Assembly (NCBI RefSeq): GCF_004331955.1
Contig: NZ_CP036532.1
Coordinates: 1,240,001 to 1,304,000, forward strand
Source: Roseitalea porphyridii
Lineage (GTDB): Bacteria; Pseudomonadota; Alphaproteobacteria; Rhizobiales; Rhizobiaceae
DNA: 64,000 nucleotides
Direction of reading: 5' to 3'
Below the pieces are notes generated by a model, which worked only from the letters and a program-made list of their open reading frames with translations, was not told the origin of the DNA and searched no databases. Positions 55,119 to 63,990 of this stretch are shown here, piece by piece. The translations under genes were made by a program, and so were the position numbers. The stretch's first letter is position 1. Every line of letters begins with the position of its first letter.

Positions 55119-55745
55119 TTACCCCTTTCCGTTGGGCCGGCCCGCACGGGCTTCCAGATCGGCAAAGCGTGCAAGGAAGGCCGCCTCGGTCTCGCTCGCC
55201 GGCATCGGTTCGAGCGGCAGGCTATCGGGCGTCACCGCGCGCGGCCGGCCGAAATAGGTTCCCGCCTCGCTGACCGTGAAGCCGGCCAGCCGCGTCGCCT
55301 CGTAGAAGGCGGCGATCATGTCGGCGCGCTTGACCAGTTTTCTGGTCGCGGCGGGCATCTGTGCGGGCAGCGAGAAGCGCAGATGGATCGCCTGCTGCAG
55401 GCGGCTCTCGACGAGCTTGTAGTCGCCGCCCATCACCTGCTTGAACGGCGAGATCATGTCGCCGATCACATACTCGGGTGCATCGTGCAGCAGCGTCATC
55501 AGCAGCGTCGTCCTGTCGGCATCGGGCTTCAGGCGGCGGACGATATGCTCGACCACCAGGCAGTGCTGGGCGACCGAGAAGGCGTGGTCGCCGCGCGTCT
55601 GGCCGTTCCACCGCGCAACGCGCGCCAGCCCGTGCGCGATGTCGGAGATTTCGACGTCGAGCGGCGACGGATCGAGCAGGTCGAGCCGGCGGCCCGAAAG
55701 CATGCGCTGCCACGCGCGCGGCGGTGCCCCGGCCTTGTCAGGCAT
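55119..55745 (-). CDS. HD-domain hydrolase (YfbR/5'-nucleotidase-like)
   Basis: This 208-residue metal-dependent phosphohydrolase has the HD residues in GQTRGDHAFSVAQHCLVV and TLLHDAPEYVIGDMISP, plus KRADMIAAFYEATRL. It is like YfbR, a deoxynucleoside 5'-monophosphatase, but YfbR substrate specificity cannot be assumed. The ATG at 55745 overlaps the end of ygfZ by eight bases. Confidence 0.87.
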   Translation of the reverse strand: MPDKAGAPPRAWQRMLSGRRLDLLDPSPLDVEISDIAHGLARVARWNGQTRGDHAFSVAQHCLVVEHIVRRLKPDADRTTLLMTLLHDAPEYVIGDMISPFKQVMGGDYKLVESRLQQAIHLRFSLPAQMPAATRKLVKRADMIAAFYEATRLAGFTVSEAGTYFGRPRAVTPDSLPLEPMPASETEAAFLARFADLEARAGRPNGKG

Positions 55746-56616
55746 CGGCGTCGCCGTCCGGACCCGCTTCGCCCGGCCAGCCATAGGTGACGTTCGGCGG
55801 AAGCTGCACCGAAACGGGGATCTCGCCCGCGACGACCGGTTCGCCCTTGTCGGTCGCGCCCTTGATCCGGTCGAGCCGCACGATCGCAAGCCCCCGGTCC
55901 TCGACGACGGTTCCGAGCGTACCGGCCAGTTTGCCGCCGGCGCTGATCTCGGTACCGGCCGGCGGCAGGGCGGTTTCGGCGGTCACGATCACCACGCGCC
56001 GGCGCGCCGTGCCGCGATGCTGCATCCGGCTGACCACTTCCTGGCCGACATAGCAGCCCTTCCTGAAGTCGAGCCCGCCATTCTGGTCGAGCGAGATGTC
56101 GTGACCGAACGCATCGCCCAGTTCGAAATCGTCACCGCTTTCGGGCACGCCGTTGTCGATGCGAAGGCGGTGCCATTGCCAAAGCGGTGCGGTGTCGCCC
56201 GCCTCGGTCCCCGCCGGCAGGTGCGCGCGCGTCACTGTGGTCGCGGCAAAGCGCTCGTCGCGCAGGACAGGTATTGAATCAGATTGTGAGAGAGCGGAAT
56301 CACCGTCCCAGCTTGCGACGACAACCATCTGATCGCGCTTGTCAAATTCGACCTTGGAGCGGAGCCGGTAGAGCATCATGCGCTTGAGGAACGCGTCCGC
56401 CTGCGCCCCGTCAAGGTCGATCACGAACCCCTCGCCGTCGCGTCCGACGAGGAAGTCGAACATCACCTTGCCCTGCGGCGTCAGCAGCGCGCCGGGCCGC
56501 GCGACGCCCTCGGGCAGGGCGGTGATGTCGCAGGTCAGCACGTTATGCAGAAGATGCTCGGCATCGGCGCCGGTCACGCCGATAAGAAGGCGCTCGGGCA
56601 GGACGACAGAAGCCAT
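55738..56616 (-). CDS. ygfZ: YgfZ/GcvT-like folate-binding protein (Fe-S maintenance)
   Basis: This 292-residue protein helps repair or assemble certain Fe-S enzymes in a folate-dependent way. The diagnostic motif FRKGCYVGQEVVSRMQHRG is present with the essential Cys, and HLLHNVLTCDI is typical of the N-terminal domain. The ATG at 56616 gives normal length. It is divergent from the dihydroorotase gene by 77 bp. Confidence 0.93.
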   Translation of the reverse strand: MASVVLPERLLIGVTGADAEHLLHNVLTCDITALPEGVARPGALLTPQGKVMFDFLVGRDGEGFVIDLDGAQADAFLKRMMLYRLRSKVEFDKRDQMVVVASWDGDSALSQSDSIPVLRDERFAATTVTRAHLPAGTEAGDTAPLWQWHRLRIDNGVPESGDDFELGDAFGHDISLDQNGGLDFRKGCYVGQEVVSRMQHRGTARRRVVIVTAETALPPAGTEISAGGKLAGTLGTVVEDRGLAIVRLDRIKGATDKGEPVVAGEIPVSVQLPPNVTYGWPGEAGPDGDADA

Positions 56617-56693
56617 GTCGGGTTTCCTTGCAAACCGTTCGGCCGATACGTAAGCCCGTTGGCGGATGACGGCAAGGCGGCGGGAGGCAGGCA

Positions 56694-58025
56694 GTGACAC
56701 GGAGCTTCGACACGGTTCTCAAGGGCGGCACGGTGGTCAATCATGACGGCACCGGCATGCGCGACGTGGGCATCACGGACGGCCGGATCGCCGCGATCGG
56801 GACCATCGACGCGACGGCGGCGGGCGCGGTGATCGACTGCACCGGCCTGCACATCCTGCCCGGCGTGATCGACAGCCAGGTGCATTTCCGCGAGCCCGGC
56901 CTCGAGCACAAGGAAGACCTTGAAACCGGCTCGCGCGCGGCGGTGCTCGGCGGCGTCACGACCGTGTTCGAGATGCCCAACACCAAGCCGTTGACCGTCA
57001 CCGAAGAAGCGCTGGCCGACAAGATCGACCGGGCGACCGGTCGCATGCATTGCGATTTCGCCTTCTGGGTCGGCGGCACCCACCAGAACGCCGGGATCGT
57101 CGGCGAACTGGAACGGTTGCCCGGCGCGGCGGGGATCAAGGTCTTCATGGGCTCGTCCACGGGCGACCTGCTGGTCGAGGACGACGAGGGGGTCGGCACG
57201 ATCCTGCGCAACACGCGCCGCCGCGCCGCCTTCCACTCGGAGGATGAATACCGGCTGCGCGAGCGGCAGGGCGAACGCGTCGAGGGCGACGCGGCGTCCC
57301 ATCCGGTCTGGCGCGATGTCGAGGCCGCGTTGCAATCGACCCATCGGCTGGTGCGAATCGCGCGACAGGCCGGCGCGCGCATCCATGTGCTGCATATCTC
57401 GACGGCCGAGGAGATCGAGTTCCTCGCCGGGCACAAGGACGTCGCCTCCTGCGAGGCGCTGCCCAACCATCTGACGTTCACCGCCGACGATTATGCGACG
57501 CGCGGCACGCTGATCCAGATGAACCCGCCGATCCGCGAGGCGCGCCATCGCGAAGGGCTGTGGAAGGGCATTGCGCAGGGCGTCGTCGACGTGCTCGGCT
57601 CGGACCACGCGCCGCACACGCTCGCAGAAAAGCAGCAGCCCTATCCGGCCTCGCCCTCGGGCATGCCGGGTGTGCAATATCTCGTGCCGATCATGCTCAA
57701 TCACGTTCATGAGGGCCGTCTGACGCTGGAGCGCTTGGTCGATCTGACATCGCACGGTCAGCAGCGGCTGTTCGGCATCGCCCGCAAGGGACGGATCGCC
57801 AAGGGCTACGATGCCGACTTCACCATCGTCGACCTCAAGCGCACCGAGACGATCCGACACGCCGATGCCGGCTCGAAGGCGGGCTGGACCGCCTTCGACG
57901 GCATCGCCGTCACGGGCTGGCCGGTCGGCACGATCGTCCGCGGTGCACGGGTCATGTGGGAGGGCGAGATCGCCACGCCCTCCCGGGGCGAGAAGGTGCT
58001 TTTCGACGAGGCGCTCGGCACCTGA
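56694..58025 (+). CDS. pyrC: Dihydroorotase, class I
   Basis: This 443-residue zinc amidohydrolase makes dihydroorotate. Metal ligands are visible: VHFRE (His-x-His-type motif, first His replaced as DSQVHFREPG), Lys in GIKVFMGSS (carbamylated), His in AFHSED, His in HVLHIS and Asp in LGSDHAPH. The first metal motif DSQVHF differs from the usual DxHVH; this occurs in one dihydroorotase subgroup. The start is GTG at 56694. Confidence 0.92.
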   Translation: MTRSFDTVLKGGTVVNHDGTGMRDVGITDGRIAAIGTIDATAAGAVIDCTGLHILPGVIDSQVHFREPGLEHKEDLETGSRAAVLGGVTTVFEMPNTKPLTVTEEALADKIDRATGRMHCDFAFWVGGTHQNAGIVGELERLPGAAGIKVFMGSSTGDLLVEDDEGVGTILRNTRRRAAFHSEDEYRLRERQGERVEGDAASHPVWRDVEAALQSTHRLVRIARQAGARIHVLHISTAEEIEFLAGHKDVASCEALPNHLTFTADDYATRGTLIQMNPPIREARHREGLWKGIAQGVVDVLGSDHAPHTLAEKQQPYPASPSGMPGVQYLVPIMLNHVHEGRLTLERLVDLTSHGQQRLFGIARKGRIAKGYDADFTIVDLKRTETIRHADAGSKAGWTAFDGIAVTGWPVGTIVRGARVMWEGEIATPSRGEKVLFDEALGT

Positions 58026-58135
58026 GCATCGCCCGGCGCGGAACGAAATGTTTCCCGTCATGGTTTGTTGCGCAGGTGTGGGTGCGCCGATAGGCAGTGG
58101 CCGTGGGGCGCCCTTACCGCAACGAAGGGTGAGAA

Positions 58136-58477
58136 ATGAACCAGCAGATCTGGCAGATCGAACGGCATATGTGGACCGGCGGCGTCGAGGCGTTCCAGAA
58201 CCATCTGGCCGATCTGTGCGTGATGGCTTTTCCAGCGCCGATCGGCCTTTGCTTCGGCCAGAAGGTGATCGATCTCGTGCGCGAGGCGCCGCGCTGGAAC
58301 GATGTGGCGATGAGCGAGCAGACCACGGTCAGCCCGTCGCAAGGGGTAATCGTGCTCGCCTATCGCGCCGAGGGCCGGCGCGACGGCGATGTCTATCGCG
58401 CCTATTGCACGTCAACCTATGCGGAGAAGCAGGGCGCCTGGAAGATCGTCCAGCATCAGCAGACACCGCTGAACTAG
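58136..58477 (+). CDS. Small NTF2/SnoaL-like protein of unknown function
   Basis: The 113-residue sequence looks like a cone-shaped NTF2-like fold: a helix (QIERHMWTGGVEAFQNHLADLC), a beta stretch with TVSPSQGVIVLAYRA and an ending GAWKIVQHQQTPL typical of DUF4440/SnoaL proteins. A GAAGGGTGAG site precedes the ATG. No substrate or role can be assigned. Confidence 0.8.
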   Translation: MNQQIWQIERHMWTGGVEAFQNHLADLCVMAFPAPIGLCFGQKVIDLVREAPRWNDVAMSEQTTVSPSQGVIVLAYRAEGRRDGDVYRAYCTSTYAEKQGAWKIVQHQQTPLN

Positions 58478-58497
58478 AACGCATCTTCCGATCCCGA

Positions 58498-59229
58498 TCA
58501 GTCGCCGGCGACGAAGAACAGCCAGCGGCCCTCGGGCGTGATGCCGGCCCTGAAGAAGATGTAGGCGCCAAAGCCGACCATGTCCTCGTAGTCGCCGGCC
58601 GTGACCAGCTTGAACAGTTCCACCCGCTCCTCCGGCGTCAGCGCATCGAGCGATTTGGCGAAGAAGTAGGGCCAGACATAGAGTTCGTTCTCGGTGCCCG
58701 CGTCGAAGCGCGCATACCCGGCCTCGAATACTTCGAGCAGGATGGCCAGCATCTCGTGGCCCTCGACATCGCCGGAGATCGACTTGAAATAGTCGATCGG
58801 ATCGCCCTCGATCTCGGCCAGCGAAAGGCGGGTGGTGTCGGGCCCGCTGCCGATCAGCGGCCGCAGCCGTTCTGGGTCGCCCGAGCGGGCCGCGTCCATG
58901 ATCAGTTCGCGCATGCGCCGCACCGGGGCGGGCAGTTCCGACACATCGTCGGAGATCTGCACCGGAACCTCACCGGTACCGACCTGGCTGCGCGCCGGAT
59001 CGGTCGTTCCCTGCGGCGAGCCGGCGGGCGGAACGAGCGGATTGTCGGGGTCTTCGAGACCGAGCGGCGGCGGCGCCGGAACGATGCCGGAGGGCGGCGG
59101 GGCGACCGGTTCCTGCGCCATGGTCGGCGTCAGCCCGGCGAATAGCAGGGAGCAGGCGATCGCGGCCACGGCCGGCCGCACCGGCCTGCTGCGTCCGGTT
59201 CCGGCACCGATGTCGCGGCGTCCCGCCAT
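58498..59229 (-). CDS. Secreted Pro-rich protein of unknown function
   Basis: The 243-residue precursor has an N-terminal signal segment (VAAIACSLLFAGLTPTMA), a Pro-rich linker to about residue 90, and a conserved C-terminal half (MRELIMDAARSGDPERLRPLI...NELYVWPYFFAKSLDALTP). Similar proteins occur in Rhizobiales without assigned function. The mature domain is acidic and probably acts in the periplasm. Confidence 0.8.
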   Translation of the reverse strand: MAGRRDIGAGTGRSRPVRPAVAAIACSLLFAGLTPTMAQEPVAPPPSGIVPAPPPLGLEDPDNPLVPPAGSPQGTTDPARSQVGTGEVPVQISDDVSELPAPVRRMRELIMDAARSGDPERLRPLIGSGPDTTRLSLAEIEGDPIDYFKSISGDVEGHEMLAILLEVFEAGYARFDAGTENELYVWPYFFAKSLDALTPEERVELFKLVTAGDYEDMVGFGAYIFFRAGITPEGRWLFFVAGD

Positions 59230-59260
59230 GCTCCGAAGCTCCCGCGCCAGGCGCGGCTCC

Positions 59261-59524
59261 CTATTGCAGCGTCCGAAGCCGGGTGAACTCGCCGGCGACC
59301 AGCCGTTCGCGCATCTCCTCGATCACCGCAAGGGCGGCGTCCTCGCCGTTCTCACCGACGATCTCCTCGAGCGCGGTCGCCATGGCCGCATCGGCCAGGA
59401 TGTCGGTTTCGATGCCCTCGAGAATGCCGTCGTTCCAGATCTCGGACTGCATCTCGCGCGCGGCACGGCGTTTTTCCACCGTGATCGCGTCTTCGAGGGC
59501 TTCGAGTTCCTGCTTTGGTTCCAT
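59261..59524 (-). CDS. Small acidic helical protein of unknown function
   Basis: This 87-residue protein is almost wholly helical and rich in Glu/Ala (EALEDAITVEKRRAAREM, then ILEGIETDILADAAMATALEEI). I do not recognise it. It lies upstream of the Pro-rich secreted protein gene on the same strand, 31 bp apart. Coding character is supported by GC-rich third positions and a plausible GGAGCGGG site. Confidence 0.7.
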   Translation of the reverse strand: MEPKQELEALEDAITVEKRRAAREMQSEIWNDGILEGIETDILADAAMATALEEIVGENGEDAALAVIEEMRERLVAGEFTRLRTLQ

Positions 59525-59651
59525 CGTGTTTCCCGCTCCGGCGGTTGTGTCCTTGTTCGGGCCAGACCGTTGCCGCTTTCCGTAACCCTAACACATTGTC
59601 GCAATTTGACATTGTCGACCTGTGTCGAACGTTAACGGCCGCATCGTCCCG

Positions 59652-60050
59652 CTATTGCGGCCCGTAGGTGTTGGCCAGATCGAGCGCCAGTGTCCGGCCC
59701 TCGGTGACGTACCTGTCGGCGGCCGTTCGCGCCTGTTCGGTGCAGCGCGCATAGACGCTGTCGAAGCTGCGATAGCCCTTGTTGAACGCCGCGATCAGGC
59801 GGGCGCGGCGCACCGGTTCGGGCTTTTCGGCCGAAAGCAGACGCTCCATCTCGTCGCGCCACCGATTGCTCGGTTCGGCGCACAGGTTACGCAGATAATG
59901 GATCGATCCGAGCACTTCGGCGAGCCGGCCCAGCTTGTCGTCATAGGGAGCGGCGGTCTGCGCGGTCGCGGGTATCTGCGCCATGGCCAATGCCACAGCC
60001 GTCACCATCCCTGCGATTGCCGTCCTCGTGAACGCCACGTCCCGTCCCAT
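59652..60050 (-). CDS. TIGR02301-family exported protein
   Basis: This 132-residue precursor has a signal peptide (TAIAGMVTAVALAMAQIPATA) and the family core YDDKLGRLAEVLGSIHYLRNLC...EPSNRWRDEME. The family is restricted to alphaproteobacteria and its function is unknown; two conserved Cys may form a disulfide in the periplasm. The ATG at 60050 is chosen. Confidence 0.85.
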   Translation of the reverse strand: MGRDVAFTRTAIAGMVTAVALAMAQIPATAQTAAPYDDKLGRLAEVLGSIHYLRNLCAEPSNRWRDEMERLLSAEKPEPVRRARLIAAFNKGYRSFDSVYARCTEQARTAADRYVTEGRTLALDLANTYGPQ

Positions 60051-60152
60051 CGCTTTCACCCGGGCCGGTTTGTTGCACTCAATTGGGGCACAAACAAGCG
60101 CCCGCCTGTCGAAACAGCACGACCGGTTAACGCCCGGCATTTCCAGTGCCCG

Positions 60153-61166
60153 TCACTTGCCGACGATTGTGACGCCGGGATGAAAGGCATGTGCGACAAA
60201 GGCGAAGGTCACGTCGTACGGCACGTCCTCGCCATCGCGCGTGACGAGCACGGTCCCGACGTCACGGCCCTGATCGATCCGGTTCGTATCGAGCGCCGAG
60301 GCTTGTCCGGCGGTCCAGGTGAACGCCAGCCCGTCGGCGGACCAGGCGCCCGCCTCGGCAAGCGTGTTCATCGTCACGATCAGCGGCTCGGCGTCGTCGC
60401 GCGGCACGATCACGACCCGCTCCATCGGGTCGATGTCCTCGGGAAGCTGCCCGTCATAGAGAAACGGCCGGGAACTGTCATAGCCGACATAGGGGTTGCG
60501 GCCATAGTCGCGCATGGACTCGTTGTTGGGCACCAGCACCCGCCCGGTCGGATTGTCCTCGGCGAATTCGGCCCAGGACTGCAGCCGCACCGGCACCAGT
60601 TCCAGCATCTGACCGGTCATCTCGCCGACGATCGCTTCGCCGGTGAATTGCTGCCACCAGGTCTCGGTCTGCCGGTCATACATGATCAGGTTGGAATCCT
60701 TGAGCTTTCCGGTGGTGCCGAACTCGAGCACGCGACCGTCGACGGTGCGCTCGAAGACCGGCGCCGAATTGCATAGGGGGCAGTAGGTGACGGCGACCGG
60801 CACGCCGCCGACCACGTCGTTGACGATCTCGTGCCAGGTCAGGATGCGCAGCGGATAGGCGCGCGCGTCGCCGTCGATCGTCAGGCCGACAACCGGCTCG
60901 TTCGGGGCCAGGGCATCATGGCCGGGCACGAACTCGAAGACCGGATTGTCGATCGACGGTATGCCGTCGCGCGGGGGTCCGCCCGATCGGATGCGGGCGA
61001 GATCGACCGAGGACTGTTCGAAGTCGGTCTTCCAGCCTTCCATCGACCAGCGCACCGGATCGGCGCCGGCCGATGCCGTCACGGCTAGAAGCGAACCGAG
61101 CGCAAGGGCAGCCACCAGGCCGGTGCGGCGGGGCTTCAGCAGAGCGCGACTGGTATCGGTGGTCAT
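60153..61166 (-). CDS. DUF3179 exported protein
   Basis: This 337-residue protein has a signal peptide (LVAALALGSLLAVTASAGA) and the DUF3179 core with PRDGIPSIDNPVF, ILTWHEIVND, VTYCPLCNSAPVF (conserved Cys-Pro-Leu-Cys) and DRQTETWWQQFTGEAI. The function of the family is unknown; the CxxC and conserved His may bind metal or be redox-active. It is transcribed alone. Confidence 0.9.
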   Translation of the reverse strand: MTTDTSRALLKPRRTGLVAALALGSLLAVTASAGADPVRWSMEGWKTDFEQSSVDLARIRSGGPPRDGIPSIDNPVFEFVPGHDALAPNEPVVGLTIDGDARAYPLRILTWHEIVNDVVGGVPVAVTYCPLCNSAPVFERTVDGRVLEFGTTGKLKDSNLIMYDRQTETWWQQFTGEAIVGEMTGQMLELVPVRLQSWAEFAEDNPTGRVLVPNNESMRDYGRNPYVGYDSSRPFLYDGQLPEDIDPMERVVIVPRDDAEPLIVTMNTLAEAGAWSADGLAFTWTAGQASALDTNRIDQGRDVGTVLVTRDGEDVPYDVTFAFVAHAFHPGVTIVGK

Positions 61167-61265
61167 CGATGGCCTCTTTGGAGCGGATCGAGGGTTACGC
61201 CTTTCAGCGTAGAAGCGCGATGGCGCTCGGGCCAATAAAGCCCGCTCACGATCGCGTGGGCGCGC

Positions 61266-61694
61266 TCACGCGCCGGCGAGACGGCGCGCTGTGGCGAGCG
61301 TCGTACGCGTCATCGGCAGGGCGTCCATCTCGTCCGTCGTGACGAACCGCAACTCGGCCGCATCGTCGCCGGCGACCGGCTCGCCCGATGCCCGCGCGGT
61401 GAAGACGGTCAGGACGAAATGATGATCGGGCGCGCCGTCATGGTTCTCGTCGCCGATCAGATCGACCACCTCGGCCACGGCGAGGCTGTCCGCATCGACC
61501 CTCAGGCCCGTCTCCTCGGCCAGTTCGCGCGCCGCCGCCTGGCGGATCGTTTCGCCCCACTGCACGCGTCCGCCGGGAAACGCCCACAGGTCCTGCGCCG
61601 GCGGCCGCGCCCGGCGGGCAAGGAGGAAGGCGCCGGTCCGGTCGTCGCGGATCACCACCGAAACGGCGGCAGCGGGGTGGCGGTTTTCGCCCAT
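61266..61694 (-). CDS. Nudix hydrolase
   Basis: This 142-residue enzyme has a complete Nudix box (GGRVQWGETIRQAAARELAEETGL) at about residues 39-62. It removes nucleoside diphosphate-linked groups, likely ADP-ribose or NADH-like substrates given the surrounding NAD locus, but the substrate is not shown. The ATG at 61694 is used because the frame extends upstream without a good start. It is 99 bp from the divergent or upstream DUF3179 gene. Confidence 0.88.
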   Translation of the reverse strand: MGENRHPAAAVSVVIRDDRTGAFLLARRARPPAQDLWAFPGGRVQWGETIRQAAARELAEETGLRVDADSLAVAEVVDLIGDENHDGAPDHHFVLTVFTARASGEPVAGDDAAELRFVTTDEMDALPMTRTTLATARRLAGA

Positions 61695-61813
61695 TTGCAA
61701 GGGTCTCCGGGTTGCTGTGCACATTGACGTTTGCCTTGCGCGCCCGGCCGGCGATAGTATCGCGGCCGGGACGGGCGGCCGCAAGGCCGAAGGGGTGTCT
61801 GGGGGCTTACATC

Positions 61814-62395
61814 ATGATGCGTTATCTGATCGCAACGGCCGCGCTCGGCGCGGCGGCTTTGGCGCTGTCGTCCTGCGCGACGCTGAACGAGGAACAGTGT
61901 CAGGTGGTCGACTGGCAGCAGCTGGGCCAGAGCGATGGCGCTCAGGGCCAGCCCTCGACCTATATCGCGCGGCATCAGGAAGCCTGCACCCGGTTCGGCA
62001 TCACGGTCAATGCGGCGGCCTGGCAAAGCGGCTGGGAGAGCGGCATCCGCAGCTACTGCACGCCGAGCAACGGGCTGAGCGTGGGTCTTTCCGGTGGCGT
62101 CAACCGCAATGCCTGTCCGGCCGATCTGGCGGCCCGGTTCAACGAGGCCTATCGCGTCGGCGACGCGGTGCATGACGCGCGCTCGCGGCGCGACGAGACG
62201 CAGCGCGAGATCGACCGGCTGATCCGCGAACTGTCGGCGGCGACCGAGGATGCCGAGCGCACGCGCATCCAGGTCGAGCTCGAACTGGCACGCAACCGCC
62301 TTTCGACCGCGCAGGCCGATGTGGCCAGGACCGAGCGCGAGGCCGATCTTTATCGGCTGCGCCTGTCCCAGGCGTCGCAGTCGTTCGTCCAGTAG
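61814..62395 (+). CDS. DUF2799 lipoprotein
   Basis: The 193-residue precursor has a lipobox LALSSCATL (Cys about residue 21), so it is lipid-anchored, followed by DUF2799 sequence (CQVVDWQQLGQSDG, ARHQEACTRFGI, AWQSGWESGIRSYC) and a C-terminal coiled-coil helix (DETQREIDRLIRELSAATED onward). The function is not known. GGGGG at suitable distance supports the start. Confidence 0.87.
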   Translation: MMRYLIATAALGAAALALSSCATLNEEQCQVVDWQQLGQSDGAQGQPSTYIARHQEACTRFGITVNAAAWQSGWESGIRSYCTPSNGLSVGLSGGVNRNACPADLAARFNEAYRVGDAVHDARSRRDETQREIDRLIRELSAATEDAERTRIQVELELARNRLSTAQADVARTEREADLYRLRLSQASQSFVQ

Positions 62396-62422
62396 CATCC
62401 CTGCGGCCGACGGGAACATGCC

Positions 62423-63202
62423 ATGTGCGGCCGCTTCGCGCTGATCCATACCAGGGAAGACATCGAGCGCTTCTTCGCGGTCGCCGGGGTCGAGGCATTT
62501 CCGCCGCGCTACAACATCGCGCCGACCCAGCCGATCCTCGTCGTCACGGTCGCGCCCGATCGGCCCGAGGGCTCGAACCTGCCGGACCGCGACGCGGTGC
62601 TGATGCGATGGGGATTGCTGCCGTCCTGGGTCAAGGACCCCAAGGACTTTCCGCTGCTCATCAATGCGCGCTCGGAGACCGCGGCGACGAAGAACTCGTT
62701 CCGCGGGGCGATGCGCCATCGCCGCTGCATCATCCCCGCCTCCGGCTTCTACGAGTGGAAGCGCGACAAGCCCTCCCGCCGGTCGCAGGCTTACTGGATC
62801 CACACGCCCGGCGGTGCGCCGGTCGGCTTTGCCGGCCTGCAAGAGACCTGGATCGGCAAGGATGGCAGCGAGATCGACACATGCGCGATCCTGACGACGG
62901 CCGCACCGGCGGACCTGGCGCACATCCATGACCGCGTGCCCGTGCCGCTTGCACCACAAGACCATGCGCGCTGGCTCGATTGCCGCACATATGGACCGGC
63001 CGATGTCGCCGACCTTCTGGCGATGCCGGAGCAGGGCGTCTTTGAAGCGGTGGCCGTCTCCGACCGGGTCAACAAGGTGGCCAATTCCGGTCCGGACCTG
63101 CTGGAGCCGGTCGAACCGAAGGACTTTGCTAGCGCTGACGGCGACAAACCGGTTGCAAACGGCGACGACGACGGCGATGACGAACAGCCCAGCCTGTTCT
63201 GA
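62423..63202 (+). CDS. SOS response-associated peptidase, HMCES/YedK family
   Basis: This 259-residue SRAP protein forms a covalent DNA-protein crosslink at abasic sites in single-stranded DNA. The catalytic Cys2 (MCGRFAL), Asn in RYNIAPTQP, Glu in ASGFYEWKR and His in HDRVPVPL are all present. The C-terminus (GDDDGDDEQPSLF) is acidic and could interact with other DNA-repair proteins. The Met must be removed to expose Cys2. Confidence 0.93.
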   Translation: MCGRFALIHTREDIERFFAVAGVEAFPPRYNIAPTQPILVVTVAPDRPEGSNLPDRDAVLMRWGLLPSWVKDPKDFPLLINARSETAATKNSFRGAMRHRRCIIPASGFYEWKRDKPSRRSQAYWIHTPGGAPVGFAGLQETWIGKDGSEIDTCAILTTAAPADLAHIHDRVPVPLAPQDHARWLDCRTYGPADVADLLAMPEQGVFEAVAVSDRVNKVANSGPDLLEPVEPKDFASADGDKPVANGDDDGDDEQPSLF

Positions 63203-63220
63203 CCCGATCCGCACCGTTCC

Positions 63221-63838
63221 ATGCTCGCTGTCGCCACAAACGGTTTTGTTTTCGGCGCCACGCTGATCATCCCGATCGGCGCGCAGAACGCGTTCATCCT
63301 CAGGCAGGGGCTCGCCCGCCGGCACGTGTTCATCCTGTGTTTGATCTGCGCGCTCTCGGATGCCTTGCTGATCGCCGCCGGCGTCGCCGGCCTCGGCACG
63401 CTGATCGCCGGAAACCCCGGCCTGATCATGGCCGTCACGATCGGCGGCGCCGCGTTCCTGTTCGTCTATGCTGTGCTGGCGTTGCGCCGCGCCCTCAGGC
63501 CGTCCGCGCTGATCGCCGGCGCGCCCGATGGCGGCGCCCTGTCGCTGCGCGCCGCGATTGCGACCTGCCTCGCCTTCACCTTTCTGAACCCGCACGTCTA
63601 TCTCGATACGGTCGTGCTGCTCGGCAGCCTGTCGGGTCGGTACGAGGGTGCCGCGCGCGCCGCGTTCGGTGGCGGCGCGATGGCCGCAAGCTTTGTCTGG
63701 TTCTTCACGCTTGGCTACGGCGCGCGGCTGCTGGCGCCGTTCTTCGCAAGGCCGGGCGCCTGGCGGGTTCTCGATCTGCTGATCGCGCTGATCATGGCCG
63801 CGCTGGCCGTGGGCCTGCTCGCGAGCCTTTATCCGTAA
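63221..63838 (+). CDS. LysE/ArgO-type amino acid exporter
   Basis: This 205-residue protein has six probable membrane segments and the LysE/ArgO motif GATLIIPIGAQNAFILRQGL near the N-terminus and TFLNPHVYLDTVVLLGS in the middle, typical of lysine/arginine exporters. The exact substrate is not known. It starts 18 bp after the HMCES gene and ends just before the probable 6S RNA. Confidence 0.92.
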   Translation: MLAVATNGFVFGATLIIPIGAQNAFILRQGLARRHVFILCLICALSDALLIAAGVAGLGTLIAGNPGLIMAVTIGGAAFLFVYAVLALRRALRPSALIAGAPDGGALSLRAAIATCLAFTFLNPHVYLDTVVLLGSLSGRYEGAARAAFGGGAMAASFVWFFTLGYGARLLAPFFARPGAWRVLDLLIALIMAALAVGLLASLYP

Positions 63839-63855
63839 GCGCCCACCGACGAAAG

Positions 63856-63990
63856 GGAAGGCTCTGCGTAGGCGCCCCAGGCATCTGCCACTTGCGGCTC
63901 CTGGTCCGTGAGAAGCAAATGGCCGAGCACAGTGGAAGATGGGGCGCAAACTCCACCGCGAGATACCCGGCTCCGCCTACGCAGAGAACT
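63856..63990 (+). ncRNA. ssrS: Probable 6S RNA
   Basis: A perfect 13-bp closing stem (CTCTGCGTAGGCG at 63862-63874 with CGCCTACGCAGAG at 63974-63986) encloses ~100 bases, including inner pairs (CCCC/GGGG, ATCT/AGAT, CCAC/GTGG) and an apical segment GGTCCGTGAGAAGC that resembles the GGUCCGUCCGAGAAGC of E. coli 6S RNA. It has no long ORF and a length suited to the alphaproteobacterial 6S RNA. 6S RNA binds sigma-70 RNA polymerase and mimics an open promoter. The orientation (+) is inferred from the apical motif; ends are approximate. Confidence 0.65.

Noticed and set aside
61652-63949. 765-codon minus-strand frame across three plus-strand genes
   Set aside because: Covers the lipoprotein, HMCES and LysE genes; long only because of high G+C.
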